Source of the DNA: Cytobacillus oceanisediminis
Lineage (GTDB): Bacteria; Bacillota; Bacilli; Bacillales; Cytobacillaceae
Length of the DNA stretch: 64,000 bases
Direction of reading: 5' to 3'
Assembly: GCF_004366035.1 (NCBI RefSeq)
Contig: NZ_SOEE01000004.1
Coordinates: 134,007-198,006, forward strand
Within the stretch, counting starts at the first letter, position 1. Each line of letters opens with the position of its first letter. Positions 1 to 7,699 of this stretch are shown in pieces. Below the pieces are notes generated by a model. That model did not search any database, was not told the origin of the DNA, and saw only the letters and a program-made list of their open reading frames with translations. The position numbers and the translations under genes are program-made.

Positions 1-1
1 A

Positions 2-643
2 TTGCAGAAATTCAAAACCATTATTATCTTCTTTTTTCTTATTTTTTTAACAGCAGATCCTGTAGGCGCTGCAACAGATTACAGGGTTGAGCAAAAGGAT
101 ACACTTTGGGAAATAGCGCTAAGATTCCAGCAGGATTTACAAGAAATTATTAATAGCAACCCCCAGATAGAAAACCCTGATTTAATTTTCCCTGGTGAAA
201 TTATTACCATTCCTGGTCATGGAAGAGAATTTGCTATTCCCAAAATGGATGTGAATGAAAATGACCTTATGGAGCTTGCTAACCAAAAACGAAAAGAACT
301 AAAGCTTCAACCATTATCTGTAGATTTGCATCTGAATGGTGCAGCCAAGAAAAAGTCTTTGGACATGATGAAATTAGAATATGTTTCACATAATTCTCCC
401 ACATATGGAAATCCTATTGAAATGTTAAGGAATCAGCGGATTTCTTTTCTGACCGTAAAGGAGAATATTGGAGCGGGCTATAAAACAGCTGATGAAATGT
501 TTGCTGCCTGGATGAATTCCTCAGTCCACCGGGATAATATTCTAAACAAAAAGGCAACACATATTGGTGTTGGCTATATTCAAGGAGGCTTGCACGGTCA
601 CTATTGGACCATATTCATTGTTGAGAAAAATCAAGGAGGATGA
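2..643 (+). CDS. Secreted LysM and CAP (SCP/PR1-like) domain protein
   Basis: An N-terminal hydrophobic signal peptide (about residues 5-24, ending near GAA) is followed by a LysM peptidoglycan-binding module (residues ~27-72, ending in the typical FPGEIITIPG) and a CAP domain (residues ~85-210) with the family's HRDNILNKKATHIGVGY block and the ENIGAGY motif. It is probably an exported cell-wall-associated or spore-associated protein; the biochemical role of bacterial CAP domains is not settled. The frame opens with TTG at base 2, so the ribosome site lies outside the window and a slightly longer N-terminus cannot be excluded, although the signal peptide looks complete. It is 3 bases upstream of the CBS-domain gene and probably cotranscribed. 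A second CAP protein lies just after that gene. Confidence 0.85.
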   Translation: MQKFKTIIIFFFLIFLTADPVGAATDYRVEQKDTLWEIALRFQQDLQEIINSNPQIENPDLIFPGEIITIPGHGREFAIPKMDVNENDLMELANQKRKELKLQPLSVDLHLNGAAKKKSLDMMKLEYVSHNSPTYGNPIEMLRNQRISFLTVKENIGAGYKTADEMFAAWMNSSVHRDNILNKKATHIGVGYIQGGLHGHYWTIFIVEKNQGG

Positions 644-646
644 AAA

Positions 647-1078
647 ATGGAAATGATTCGTGATATTATGACCGACCAAGTTGAAAGCTGTTCTCTTCTG
701 GACAATGTGTATGAAGTGGCAGTTAAGATGAAAGAATTAAACGTAGGGGCTGTCCCGATTGTGGATAGTGAAAAGTTAGTAGGAATGATTACAGACCGGG
801 ATATCGTTCTTCGCTGTGTGGCAGAAAAACACCCTGCTTCATCCAAAGTAGAAGATATTATGAGCAGCCATTTAGTAACCGTTACCAGGGATACAGAGGC
901 TCGGGAAGCTGCACGCTTGATGGCTGAACATCAAATTCGCAGGCTTCCTGTTGTGGAAGGTGACAAGCTTGTTGGAATAGTATCTCTCGGGGACTTTGCC
1001 GTCCGTCATTTAACAGATGACCAGGCTGGAGAAGCGCTTACTGATATTTCAAAACACGAAACTGAAGCACAGCATTAA
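647..1078 (+). CDS. ylbB: CBS-domain pair protein (YlbB-like)
   Basis: The 143 residues are two tandem CBS domains (about 8-60 and 70-125), shown by paired VGAVPIVDSEKLVGMITDRD and RRLPVVEGDKLVGIVSLGD motifs. Such Bateman modules bind adenine nucleotides or other ligands and act as sensors; no catalytic domain is attached. Position next to ylbC and the ylbD-E-F-G series supports YlbB orthology. A GGAGG ribosome site overlaps the stop of the preceding LysM/CAP gene, and an intrinsic terminator follows directly, so the two genes form a small operon. The biological ligand is unknown. Confidence 0.88.
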   Translation: MEMIRDIMTDQVESCSLLDNVYEVAVKMKELNVGAVPIVDSEKLVGMITDRDIVLRCVAEKHPASSKVEDIMSSHLVTVTRDTEAREAARLMAEHQIRRLPVVEGDKLVGIVSLGDFAVRHLTDDQAGEALTDISKHETEAQH

Positions 1079-1079
1079 G

Positions 1080-1105
1080 AGGACACCGTTAGGGTGTTCT
1101 TTTTT
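1080..1105 (+). terminator. Intrinsic terminator after ylbB
   Basis: An 8-bp stem (AGGACACC pairing with GGTGTTCT, one G-U pair) with a 5-base loop is followed by a run of Ts. It ends the LysM/CAP-ylbB transcript. Confidence 0.85.
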
Positions 1106-1329
1106 ATTATCTGAAGTTCACGGACATTATTTCTAGACCAAACCAGCAATTTAAAGGAGACCCGCTATTTGTATATATAGATTATTTATATGGGGAATTC
1201 AGTGAAAAAAATAGATAAACAATACGCCTAATGGTATGATTAATAGTATATATTGCGAGAATTTAGTCCAGATTCCATTATGCAGAACACATTGCATGTT
1301 ATACTTTTTACATACATTAAATACAATGA

Positions 1330-2427
1330 ATGAGAGAAGGGAGGGACGGTTCTCTGAGGGCACTTTTTCGAATTTTAGTTTTAATTTCTATTTTTCTGGC
1401 AGTGGGCTTTTACATAGATATTGGGCGAGATGAGAAAGGTGAAATACTTGTCAATCCGGAAAATACACAGCCTGGTGCAATTAAGGAAATAAAAAACAAT
1501 GACGATAATTTATCTTCCAATACAGGGTTCCCTGAAAAAGGTTTGGTATCTTTTATAGGTAAATCCGCTTCGGAGCTTGAGAAAAGTTTAGGAGCACCGT
1601 CCAGAATAGATCCTTCTTTTTATGGCTACGATTGGTGGATATATAATAAAAGCAGTACTGAGTACATTCAGGCTGGGATAAGCAAAAATAAAGTGGTTAG
1701 TTTGTTTGCGACAGGTGAAGATGCAGACATGTATCCTTTCAAAATAGGGCAGCCCATTGGTGAATTATATGCATCCGTTTTTTTTGAAACAGATTTTAAC
1801 CTTAAAGTAAAAGATAGCTCATATCGTTTCGAATTGTCCGAAGATGACCTCAATTCAAGGCCGCTGGTGATGGTTGGAGAGTATTATGCACAGCTGAATA
1901 TAGATAGATTTACAGGGACACTCTCCAGTGTGAGAGTAATGGATGCAGCCACCTTAATTAAGCTTCGCCCGTATGAAATGGTTTACCGTGGTGAATTATT
2001 GGAGCCCCCCCTGGCTTCTCCTGCCTTTGAGGAAGATGTAGAGAGAGCGAAAGAAAAGCAAATTTTTGACCTTACAAATGTAATAAGGGTCAGACATCAT
2101 TTACAGCCGTTGAAATGGGATGATATGACTGCAGCTGCAGCTTTTGCCCATAGTAAAGATATGTATGTAAACAATGACTTTTCTCATACTTCTAAAACTT
2201 ATGGCGATTTGTCGGATCGCCTTGAAGCTGGGGGAATCTCATATGAGGCTGCAGGGGAAAATATAGCAGCAAATTATACGGATGCCCCCGCTGTCGTTGA
2301 AGGATGGCTTAACAGCAAAGGCCACCGGGATAGTCTGCTGAACGAAGAGTTTACACATCTTGGAGTTGGAGTTTATAAAAAGCATTATACGCAAAATTTC
2401 ATAAAAAAAGCTGATGGAGAAACCTGA
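1330..2427 (+). CDS. ylbC: CAP-domain protein with CAP-associated N-terminal domain (YlbC-like)
   Basis: The protein has one N-terminal membrane segment (LFRILVLISIFLAVGFYI, about residues 12-29), a CAP-associated domain around residues 70-220 (GKSASELEKSLGAP start, repeated once) and a C-terminal CAP domain (~237-355, with SHTSKTYGDL, AGENIA, HRDSLLNEEFTHLGVG). This is the architecture of B. subtilis YlbC, an uncharacterised extracytoplasmic protein. The ATG at 1330 has no good ribosome site; a strong AAGGGAGGG at 1337-1345 lies 8-9 bases before CTG 1354, which may be the true start. The gene ends 33 bases before the left end of a decayed insertion sequence, and its CAP domain appears complete (ends shortly after YTQNF). 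Confidence 0.85.
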   Translation: MREGRDGSLRALFRILVLISIFLAVGFYIDIGRDEKGEILVNPENTQPGAIKEIKNNDDNLSSNTGFPEKGLVSFIGKSASELEKSLGAPSRIDPSFYGYDWWIYNKSSTEYIQAGISKNKVVSLFATGEDADMYPFKIGQPIGELYASVFFETDFNLKVKDSSYRFELSEDDLNSRPLVMVGEYYAQLNIDRFTGTLSSVRVMDAATLIKLRPYEMVYRGELLEPPLASPAFEEDVERAKEKQIFDLTNVIRVRHHLQPLKWDDMTAAAAFAHSKDMYVNNDFSHTSKTYGDLSDRLEAGGISYEAAGENIAANYTDAPAVVEGWLNSKGHRDSLLNEEFTHLGVGVYKKHYTQNFIKKADGET

Positions 2428-2460
2428 AATTGAAAAAAAGCCTATGTATGGTCTTACCCC

Positions 2461-3410
2461 TGTCAAGTAGACAGCCTTAAAAAAGACTAAGCAGCCAGTG
2501 TGAGCCGGTATTCAACCGGAGCACACTGGTCTAGTTTTTTCTGGAATCTTTTATAGTTATAGAGGTACATGTATTCTTCAAGTATTTGAATTAATTCTTT
2601 CTTCTGTTTTAAACTGTGATCGATATACTTCTCTGTCTTTAGATGAGAGAAGAAAGACTCAATACAGGTATTATCGAGGCAGTTTCCTTTGCGAGAATGG
2701 CTGCCTTGAATGCCTATTTTTTTTAACTTTTTGTGGTATTGATTAGACGTGTAATTGAAGCCTTGATCTGAATGCAGGATCACACCATACTCGTTTCATT
2801 TTTGTGTTAATAGACCGATTGTATTAAGGACCAATTCTAAGTCATTACTCTTTGAATTATTCCAGGCTAAAACCTCATTGCAGTAAAAATCGTGTATAAC
2901 GGAAAGTTAATATAAAGAATCTCCAACTTGAATATACCTTCTGTCACGTATTTCTCATATGGTTCCAGAGCCTTAAAGTTACGGTTTAATAAGTTTGAAT
3001 AAATAACGGAAGGCTTCCTTCCGAAAAAGAAGTTTCGCTTCTTCCTAATTTTCAGCTCGAATATTCATATCAGTCATTAATTGATATACCTTTCTTATGA
3101 TTTATATCAAATCCTTCGTCTTTAAGGGCTATTTTTATGCGAGGGTAACATAAAAAGGTATGTATGATGAATCGCCATAATATGTGATTTTATTAGTCAT
3201 TCTTTGATCTGCCTGTCCTCTCTAAGAAAGGTCATTTTAAGCCACTTATAGTAACCTGATTTTGAGACTTGCGCAACCTCAACTACCAAGCGATAGGGTA
3301 AATACCACTTAGTTCTTTTGATGAGTTCTTCCTGTCTTCCCCATGAAAAATCCCCTCCAAGTTAAGTGTATCACCATTTTTTATGAGGGTCTTTTTACAC
3401 TGCTACTTAA
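2461..3410 (-). mobile_element. Decayed IS3-family (IS150 group) insertion sequence
   Basis: Left end TGTCAAGTAGACAG followed by a TTAAAAAAGAC tract (2461-2487) matches, in inverse, the right end GTCTTTTTACACTGCTACTT (3390-3408), allowing small gaps. Between the ends lies a minus-strand transposase orfB broken by stops and frameshifts. I see no orfA, so either it was deleted or the element was already a partial copy. No clear target-site duplication is visible. The right inverted repeat runs into the end of the neighbouring minus-strand gene. Confidence 0.8.
2487..3346 (-). pseudogene. Broken IS3-family transposase OrfB
   Basis: Reading the minus strand, homologous pieces appear in order: an HTH-type start (VSKSGYYKWLK, about 3240-3270), an INHKK/VYQLM piece (~3060-3110), IRKKRNFFFGRKP with LLNRNFKALEPYEKYVT (~2945-3045), and the DDE catalytic part with HDFYCNEVLAW, LHSDQG and NCLDNTCIESFFSHLK (2487-2900). 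These pieces lie in different frames. In-frame stops are visible at 2907-2909 (TAA) and 2796-2798 (TGA). The longest intact piece is 2487-2783, 98 codons, which carries the last catalytic D and E. It cannot make an active transposase. Confidence 0.88.
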
Positions 3411-3801
3411 AGGGGATTTTATCAGTATTAGGCTCTATTTCAGTTTTTGCAATTTGAATACGGCCAACGTGAAAAAAGTCATCCTTCCAATTTCCATATA
3501 GATGAACAGAATCGCCGATTTTTACAGAAGGAATTCTGGTATTTTCCATTAAAGGGGTGATTTTTTTTATATTGGAATGCTTGTTGCTCTTTGTTTGGAT
3601 GGTCAGCTCAAAAACATGAACAAAGCGGCTGTAATTATAGCGCTGCCTGCTCTCGCTGATCTGGACGACTTCGCCGGACATTATGGCCTCTTCAGGGACA
3701 GTTTTTAAGCTTGCCCACTTCTCATAACCCTCACGCATTTCCTTTTTTGTCAGCCAAAAAAAATAAAGGCAAATAATTGGTATAACGATAGCGGTGACCA
3801 T
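3403..3801 (-). CDS. Membrane-anchored hypothetical protein, C-terminus possibly altered by the IS
   Basis: I do not recognise this 132-residue protein. It has one N-terminal transmembrane helix (AIVIPIICLYFFWL, residues ~4-17) and then a soluble, beta-rich region with SGEVVQISESRQRYNYSRF and IGDSVHLYGNWKDDFFHVG, resembling DUF3592-like small domains. It starts ATG with GGTGGGAAG just upstream, 14 bases after the thioesterase gene on the same strand, so the two are probably cotranscribed. Its TAG stop (3403-3405) lies inside the right inverted repeat of the decayed insertion sequence, so the last few codons may be IS-derived and the original protein may have been longer. Confidence 0.6.
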   Translation of the reverse strand: MVTAIVIPIICLYFFWLTKKEMREGYEKWASLKTVPEEAIMSGEVVQISESRQRYNYSRFVHVFELTIQTKSNKHSNIKKITPLMENTRIPSVKIGDSVHLYGNWKDDFFHVGRIQIAKTEIEPNTDKIPFK

Positions 3802-3815
3802 CTTCCCACCTGCTT

Positions 3816-4313
3816 TTAATTATTTACGTTCTTCTTTTCGATGATAAAAAAACTGCCTGTTGCCTGTGCAATTTTTCTTCCATCTGAACGGAGTACATCT
3901 GCAGATAATACCATGCTTTTTGTTCCCTTATGGTCAATCGTCGCTCTGCATGTCACGTATTCCCCTTTACCAACTGCAAGGTAATGAATGTTTAGCTGTG
4001 TAGTAACAGCCCCAAAGCCTTCTGGAAGAAGTGATGCTGCAAGTGTTCCCATGGCAGAGTCAATAATGGTTGCGGTTATTCCTCCATGGAGAATGCCGAG
4101 CGGATTATTTACTATCTGACTTAAAGGGACAGTCAGAATGCATTCATCTTCAGTTATTTGCCGTTCCATATGAAGAAGTCCGCCGATATAGGAGCTGTTT
4201 TGACCTGTCTGTCTTTTATGAAAACCTAAAAGCAGGGACTCTAAGGCGCTTAATTCTTCCTCAGTTGCATTCTTGGTGCACTGATCAAATAATTCCATAA
4301 GTTCTCTGTTCAT
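3816..4313 (-). CDS. PaaI-family hotdog-fold thioesterase
   Basis: The 165-residue protein carries the hotdog signature NPLGILHGGITATIIDSAMG (~residues 72-91), in which the HGG and the following D/N region form the acyl-CoA thioesterase site, plus TTQLNIHYL and a C-terminal GRKIAQATGSF strand typical of the PaaI/YbgC superfamily. It is expected to hydrolyse acyl- or aryl-CoA thioesters in the cytosol; the substrate cannot be read from sequence. It starts with ATG behind AAAGGTG and leads a two-gene minus-strand unit. Confidence 0.85.
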   Translation of the reverse strand: MNRELMELFDQCTKNATEEELSALESLLLGFHKRQTGQNSSYIGGLLHMERQITEDECILTVPLSQIVNNPLGILHGGITATIIDSAMGTLAASLLPEGFGAVTTQLNIHYLAVGKGEYVTCRATIDHKGTKSMVLSADVLRSDGRKIAQATGSFFIIEKKNVNN

Positions 4314-4475
4314 TCTAATTCACCTTTCGATAACTTTCTGCATTCATATATTAACATTAATGGCAGAATTTTTGAATTTATTTTAATGACTGAATAGAGC
4401 AGGCATTTCATTCACCTTTTCCATTCCTATTCATATGGTATTATAGGCATTTGCATCAGAACGAGGTGATAGGGC

Positions 4476-4883
4476 ATGACTAAAACGAAACTTCATCCCT
4501 CAGTCGAAAAGTTTAAAGAGTTTGTAAAACAGAATCCGCAAATCATCAAGGAAGTCAGGGCTGGAAATACAACTTGGCAGGAATTATATGAGGATTGGTA
4601 TTTGCTTGGGGAAGAAGATTCAAGGTGGGATTCCTTTAAAGAAAACAAAGAAGAAGCACAAAAGCCAGAAGAGAAAAAAAGTGACTGGGTGGGCAGTATC
4701 ATGGGTACTCTTAAGCAAATGGATGCGAATCAAATGCAGGGGTACATCAGTAATCTCAGCCAGGCGCTTTCAGCAGTGCAGGGGGTTATTTCCCAATTCC
4801 AGGGAGGCGGCCAGAAACCATCAGGAGGCTCAAAATCAAGTGTATCTAAACCAAGCAGCCCTTTTACATTTAAAAAGGATTAA
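4476..4883 (+). CDS. ylbD: Spore coat-type protein YlbD
   Basis: At 135 residues it matches the size and pattern of YlbD, a putative spore coat protein: N-terminal HPSVEKFKEFVKQNPQIIKEV and TWQELYEDWYLLGEED, a charged linker, then a SIMGTLKQMDANQMQGYI helix and a Gly/Ser/Lys-rich tail (residues ~108-130). The start ATG has GAGGTGAT upstream. It is 12 bases before ylbE, so cotranscription is likely. Function beyond coat association is unknown. Confidence 0.88.
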   Translation: MTKTKLHPSVEKFKEFVKQNPQIIKEVRAGNTTWQELYEDWYLLGEEDSRWDSFKENKEEAQKPEEKKSDWVGSIMGTLKQMDANQMQGYISNLSQALSAVQGVISQFQGGGQKPSGGSKSSVSKPSSPFTFKKD

Positions 4884-4895
4884 GGGGTTAAACAG

Positions 4896-5138
4896 ATGAG
4901 AAAAGATATTGTCGAGTATCTAGAACAAAAAAAGGAACTAAAGCAATTTATCCGTGAGCAGCCTCATTGGTATAGAACACTGAGCAGAAATCCAAATGAA
5001 ATTCAATCTCTTGAAGTGGCCGCACTGCATTATTACAAAAAAACGATTCCCCACCAAGTTGAAAAGTTTACTAATGGAGTGCAAATGGCTTCCATGATGA
5101 TGAGTATGTTTCAGGCTATGAATTCTCAATCCAGTTAG
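4896..5138 (+). CDS. ylbE: YlbE-like protein
   Basis: A small 80-residue protein with the YlbE family pattern: RKDIVEYLEQKKELKQFIRE, PHWYRTLSRNP and a Met-rich end (MASMMMSMFQAM). The family is found in Bacillus next to ylbD and has no known function. It is followed directly by an intrinsic terminator. Confidence 0.85.
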   Translation: MRKDIVEYLEQKKELKQFIREQPHWYRTLSRNPNEIQSLEVAALHYYKKTIPHQVEKFTNGVQMASMMMSMFQAMNSQSS

Positions 5139-5139
5139 G

Positions 5140-5170
5140 AAGCTTTCTCGTACCCGAGAGAGCTTTTTAT
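5140..5170 (+). terminator. Intrinsic terminator after ylbE
   Basis: An 11-bp stem (AAGCTTTCTCG with CGAGAGAGCTT, one G-U pair), 4-base loop, then TTTAT. It closes the ylbD-ylbE unit. Confidence 0.8.
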
Positions 5171-5318
5171 TTGTTCTGTCTTGCTCCAAGGGCCTGTCAT
5201 GTGGTCAGTGATGGGCATGGCGCTGTCACTTTAAGAATTACAGAGTAAAAATAAGCTGCTGGGCAAACACTATCTTTATCAGATGGTTACGGATGACATC
5301 ATTAAGGAGTGTAAAATA

Positions 5319-5747
5319 ATGAAAAGGCAAAAATGCATTTTTTTATTGCTGATTACTTTTGTACTTGCGGCATGCCAGAAAGATATACCAGAACCAGAAA
5401 CAAAAATGGAAGCCAGTTCGGTAAAAGAAGTTGAAGCAGCATCGCTTATGGCTCCTTCAGGTGTGGAAAGCGCAGCCAAAGATCCTTTTTTTGTCAGACA
5501 CCAGGTGAAAGGAAGAGACATTTTCGTTGAATGCATTGTGCAGGATGTTTCCTTTAGGAAACAAAGCAGTAAAGAAAAGGGAAAAATTCTGCTGTATGTA
5601 AACGGAAAGAAAAAGGATGAAATCCATTCAGCTGCTTTTATAGTCAAAGGACTTCCATCAGGCAAACATCGAATTGGATTGGAGCTCATAAAAGGCAACA
5701 GTGCTGAAGCATCCTCAAAAAGAGAGTTTATTGTGGTGATCCCCTAG
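5319..5747 (+). CDS. Small predicted lipoprotein
   Basis: An N-terminal lipoprotein signal (KRQKCIFLLLITFVLAAC, lipobox LAAC with the lipidated Cys at about residue 18) is followed by an acidic linker and a ~90-residue beta-rich domain (KGRDIFVECIVQDVSF, KGKILLYVNGKK, KGLPSGKHRIGLELI), which looks like a small Ig-like fold. ATG 5319 is chosen over the upstream ATG 5283 because AAGGAG lies 8 bases before it and the signal peptide then starts cleanly. It should sit on the outer face of the membrane. I do not know its function; B. subtilis has no gene at this position. Confidence 0.75.
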   Translation: MKRQKCIFLLLITFVLAACQKDIPEPETKMEASSVKEVEAASLMAPSGVESAAKDPFFVRHQVKGRDIFVECIVQDVSFRKQSSKEKGKILLYVNGKKKDEIHSAAFIVKGLPSGKHRIGLELIKGNSAEASSKREFIVVIP

Positions 5748-5806
5748 TTTACTTGCTTTAGCTTTAAACCGTTTCATGATAAAATAAGAAACGGAGGTGA
5801 GCTGTT

Positions 5807-6247
5807 TTGCTTGCTACATTAGAAAGAATGGCTATTTTGGACAAAGCTGACGAACTTGCAGCTATGATTACAGAATCTGAAGAAGCGGAACATTACCGCA
5901 AAAGTTTATATAAATTAAAGAACAGCCGTGAAACACAAAGGAAGATACAGGATTTTGTCAAAATGAAAGAACTGTATGAAGAAGTTCAGCGATTTGGCAA
6001 GTATCATCCCGAATACAAAAGGGTTATGATGTCTATTAGGGAGCTAAAGCGCGACATGGATATGGATGCCCATGTGGCAGAATTCAGAAGAGCCGAAACG
6101 GGCCTGCAAAATCTGCTGGATGAGATAAGCATGCTGATAGGGCGTTCTGTTTCTGAACATATTAAAGTTCCAGCAGGCAATCCCTTCTTTGAATCAAGCT
6201 GCGGAGGTGGCTGCGGTTCTGGAGGCAGCTGTGGCTGCTCGGCTTAA
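5807..6247 (+). CDS. ricF: RicF (YlbF), subunit of the Ric / RNase Y specificity complex
   Basis: The protein carries the Com_YlbF domain (residues ~8-110: DKADELAAMI, AEHYRKSLYKLKNS, GKYHPEYKRVM) and a Cys-rich C-terminus (CGGGCGSGGSCGC). In B. subtilis, RicA (YmcA), RicF (YlbF) and RicT (YaaT) form a complex that holds Fe-S clusters, directs RNase Y and is needed for competence, biofilm and sporulation. The C-terminal cysteines are the likely Fe-S ligands. The start is TTG 5807 with GGAGGTG in good register; ATG 5828 is an alternative. It has its own terminator. Confidence 0.93.
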   Translation: MLATLERMAILDKADELAAMITESEEAEHYRKSLYKLKNSRETQRKIQDFVKMKELYEEVQRFGKYHPEYKRVMMSIRELKRDMDMDAHVAEFRRAETGLQNLLDEISMLIGRSVSEHIKVPAGNPFFESSCGGGCGSGGSCGCSA

Positions 6248-6272
6248 AAAAACCAGCAAATGCTGGTTTTTT
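6248..6272 (+). terminator. Intrinsic terminator after ricF
   Basis: AACCAGCA pairs with TGCTGGTT across a short loop, preceded by As and followed by six Ts; it overlaps the end of ricF. Confidence 0.85.
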
Positions 6273-6370
6273 GTTTTGGATTAGTACACAGTTTGAACCT
6301 TCCCATTGAAAATTGACATTTTTCTATGCTAGACTAAATAAAACAAACGATCGCTGAAGGGGAAAACTAT

Positions 6371-6646
6371 ATGCTTGGTCAAAGGCAAGGAATAATTGTC
6401 TGGCTTTATTCATTAAAGCAGGCGAAAATGTTAAGAAGATTTGGAAATGTGCATTTTGTTTCGAAGCGGCTGAAATATGTTGTGCTATATTCTGATCTTG
6501 CTGATGCGGAAACAATTATGGAGAAGATAAATTCATATTCTTTTGTTAAAAAAGTGGAGCCATCCTATAAGCCGTTCCTAAAAACCGAATTTGAAAATTC
6601 CAAACCGGACAAGGCTAAAGAATATGATTATAAGATGGGAATTTAA
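6371..6646 (+). CDS. ylbG: YlbG-like protein (DUF2129)
   Basis: A 91-residue cytosolic protein with the DUF2129 pattern ([45 protein letters not shown]). It is always found next to ylbF in Bacilli and its role is unknown. A ribosome site (GAAGGGG) precedes the ATG. A shared bidirectional terminator separates it from the converging gene. Confidence 0.88.
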   Translation: MLGQRQGIIVWLYSLKQAKMLRRFGNVHFVSKRLKYVVLYSDLADAETIMEKINSYSFVKKVEPSYKPFLKTEFENSKPDKAKEYDYKMGI

Positions 6647-6676
6647 AAAGGCGTGAGCAAAAGCTCATGCCTTTTT
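6645..6676. terminator. Bidirectional terminator between ylbG and ylbA-like gene
   Basis: A 14-bp stem (AAAAAGGCGTGAGC with GCTCATGCCTTTTT) with an AAAA loop gives a U-tract on both strands and serves both converging genes. Confidence 0.88.
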
Positions 6677-6686
6677 GTGAAATCTT

Positions 6687-7076
6687 TTATTGCAGCGGTG
6701 CAATATAGTGATTAAGCCTTAAAATCCCAATCAAATACTGAAAATATAATTCCTTTTCATTAAAAATAGCAGAAGGCTTTACTGCCAGCTGAATAATTTC
6801 CTTATTAAGTGCTTTTGCAGCATCCGCAAATAAATCATACCGTTTATTTGGTGATGTCTTTGGATTAGGTATCCCTTCCCGGCAAATATATAAAGGCTGA
6901 AATCCTCCAGGGTCCGTCGGCTTCAGTATCACTGCCAGGGATGTCACTTCTTTATTATCAATGCTCGTATGGAAAGCAGCCATGTGTGACAATCGATGCT
7001 TATTTGCCCGGGCAATTTCAATTAATTCATAAATATCAGAGTATCCTTCACCAATTTCTATAAAACGCTGTATCAA
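6687..7076 (-). CDS. YlbA-like protein (DUF7147-type)
   Basis: The 129-residue protein begins IQRFIEIGEGYSDIYELIEI and has VILKPTDPGGFQPLYICREG, then a PNKRYDLFADAAKAL block. From memory this pattern matches the B. subtilis YlbA family, sometimes mislabelled methylthioribose kinase; it has no kinase motifs. The start is TTG with AAGGGGG about 8 bases before it. In B. subtilis, ylbA sits before ylbB, so here the gene lies at a different place in the cluster and on the opposite strand. Function unknown. Confidence 0.7.
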   Translation of the reverse strand: MIQRFIEIGEGYSDIYELIEIARANKHRLSHMAAFHTSIDNKEVTSLAVILKPTDPGGFQPLYICREGIPNPKTSPNKRYDLFADAAKALNKEIIQLAVKPSAIFNEKELYFQYLIGILRLNHYIAPLQ

Positions 7077-7206
7077 ATTAGAAGCCCCCTTAAAAACTCA
7101 TTGCATTCACTTCTTAAAAATAAAATGCCTTTTGTCCATCCATACTTTATCATTTTCAGCATAAAAATAGAAGTAGCACCTAATAAGCAGAGGGGAGAGT
7201 GGATGT

Positions 7207-7521
7207 ATGCTTTACCTTTTTCTTTCGATGACATTTCTTCTGTGGGCATCATATTTGGTAAAGTGGGATATTTCTGCAATTGAAAAAAGGCATATTCATC
7301 ATATGAATGGTTTTGTTGTGGTCTCCATCATTGCAGCACTCAGTGCAAAGGGGATGCTGACAGCAGCTTATAATATGGATGTCTTTTCTCTGACACTTGG
7401 TGAACTTGAAGAATTTACGTCGTCACAAGGTGTATCGTTTGATGATTGGGCAATTACCTGCATGAGCATTGGGCATGTGAGCAGTATTTTAGATCATGGT
7501 GTGGACTTTGATTTTGCATAA
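7207..7521 (+). CDS. Small two-helix membrane protein, unknown
   Basis: I do not recognise this 104-residue protein. It has two hydrophobic segments (LYLFLSMTFLLWASYLV, residues ~2-18, and VVVSIIAALSAKGMLTAAY, ~37-55) and an acidic C-terminal half (LGELEEFTSSQGVSFDDW) ending in DHGVDFDFA. ATG 7207 lies downstream of GAGGGGAGAG, and it diverges from the ylbA-like gene. The clear ribosome site and consistent codon use support it as a real gene. Confidence 0.6.
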   Translation: MLYLFLSMTFLLWASYLVKWDISAIEKRHIHHMNGFVVVSIIAALSAKGMLTAAYNMDVFSLTLGELEEFTSSQGVSFDDWAITCMSIGHVSSILDHGVDFDFA

Positions 7522-7699
7522 AATGAATTGACGTATCTGGCGGAGAAGTTTTTATGGTCCTTTTTATCACCTCTGTTCATGAAAAACTTTCCGGGCATAA
7601 AATATGAACTTTCATACAAATTATACAAAAAAATTGTGACGGATGACCTTCCCTTTGGTATTGTTAGGTTAAAAGAAAATTGACTAAGAGGGCATAGCA

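Noticed and set aside
4588-4899. 103-codon frame within ylbD
   Set aside because: Alternative frame of ylbD, very Lys/Arg-rich, without its own ribosome site.
5279-5698. Minus-strand 139-codon frame opposite the lipoprotein gene
   Set aside because: The plus strand has a lipobox signal peptide and a ribosome site; the minus frame is a shadow.
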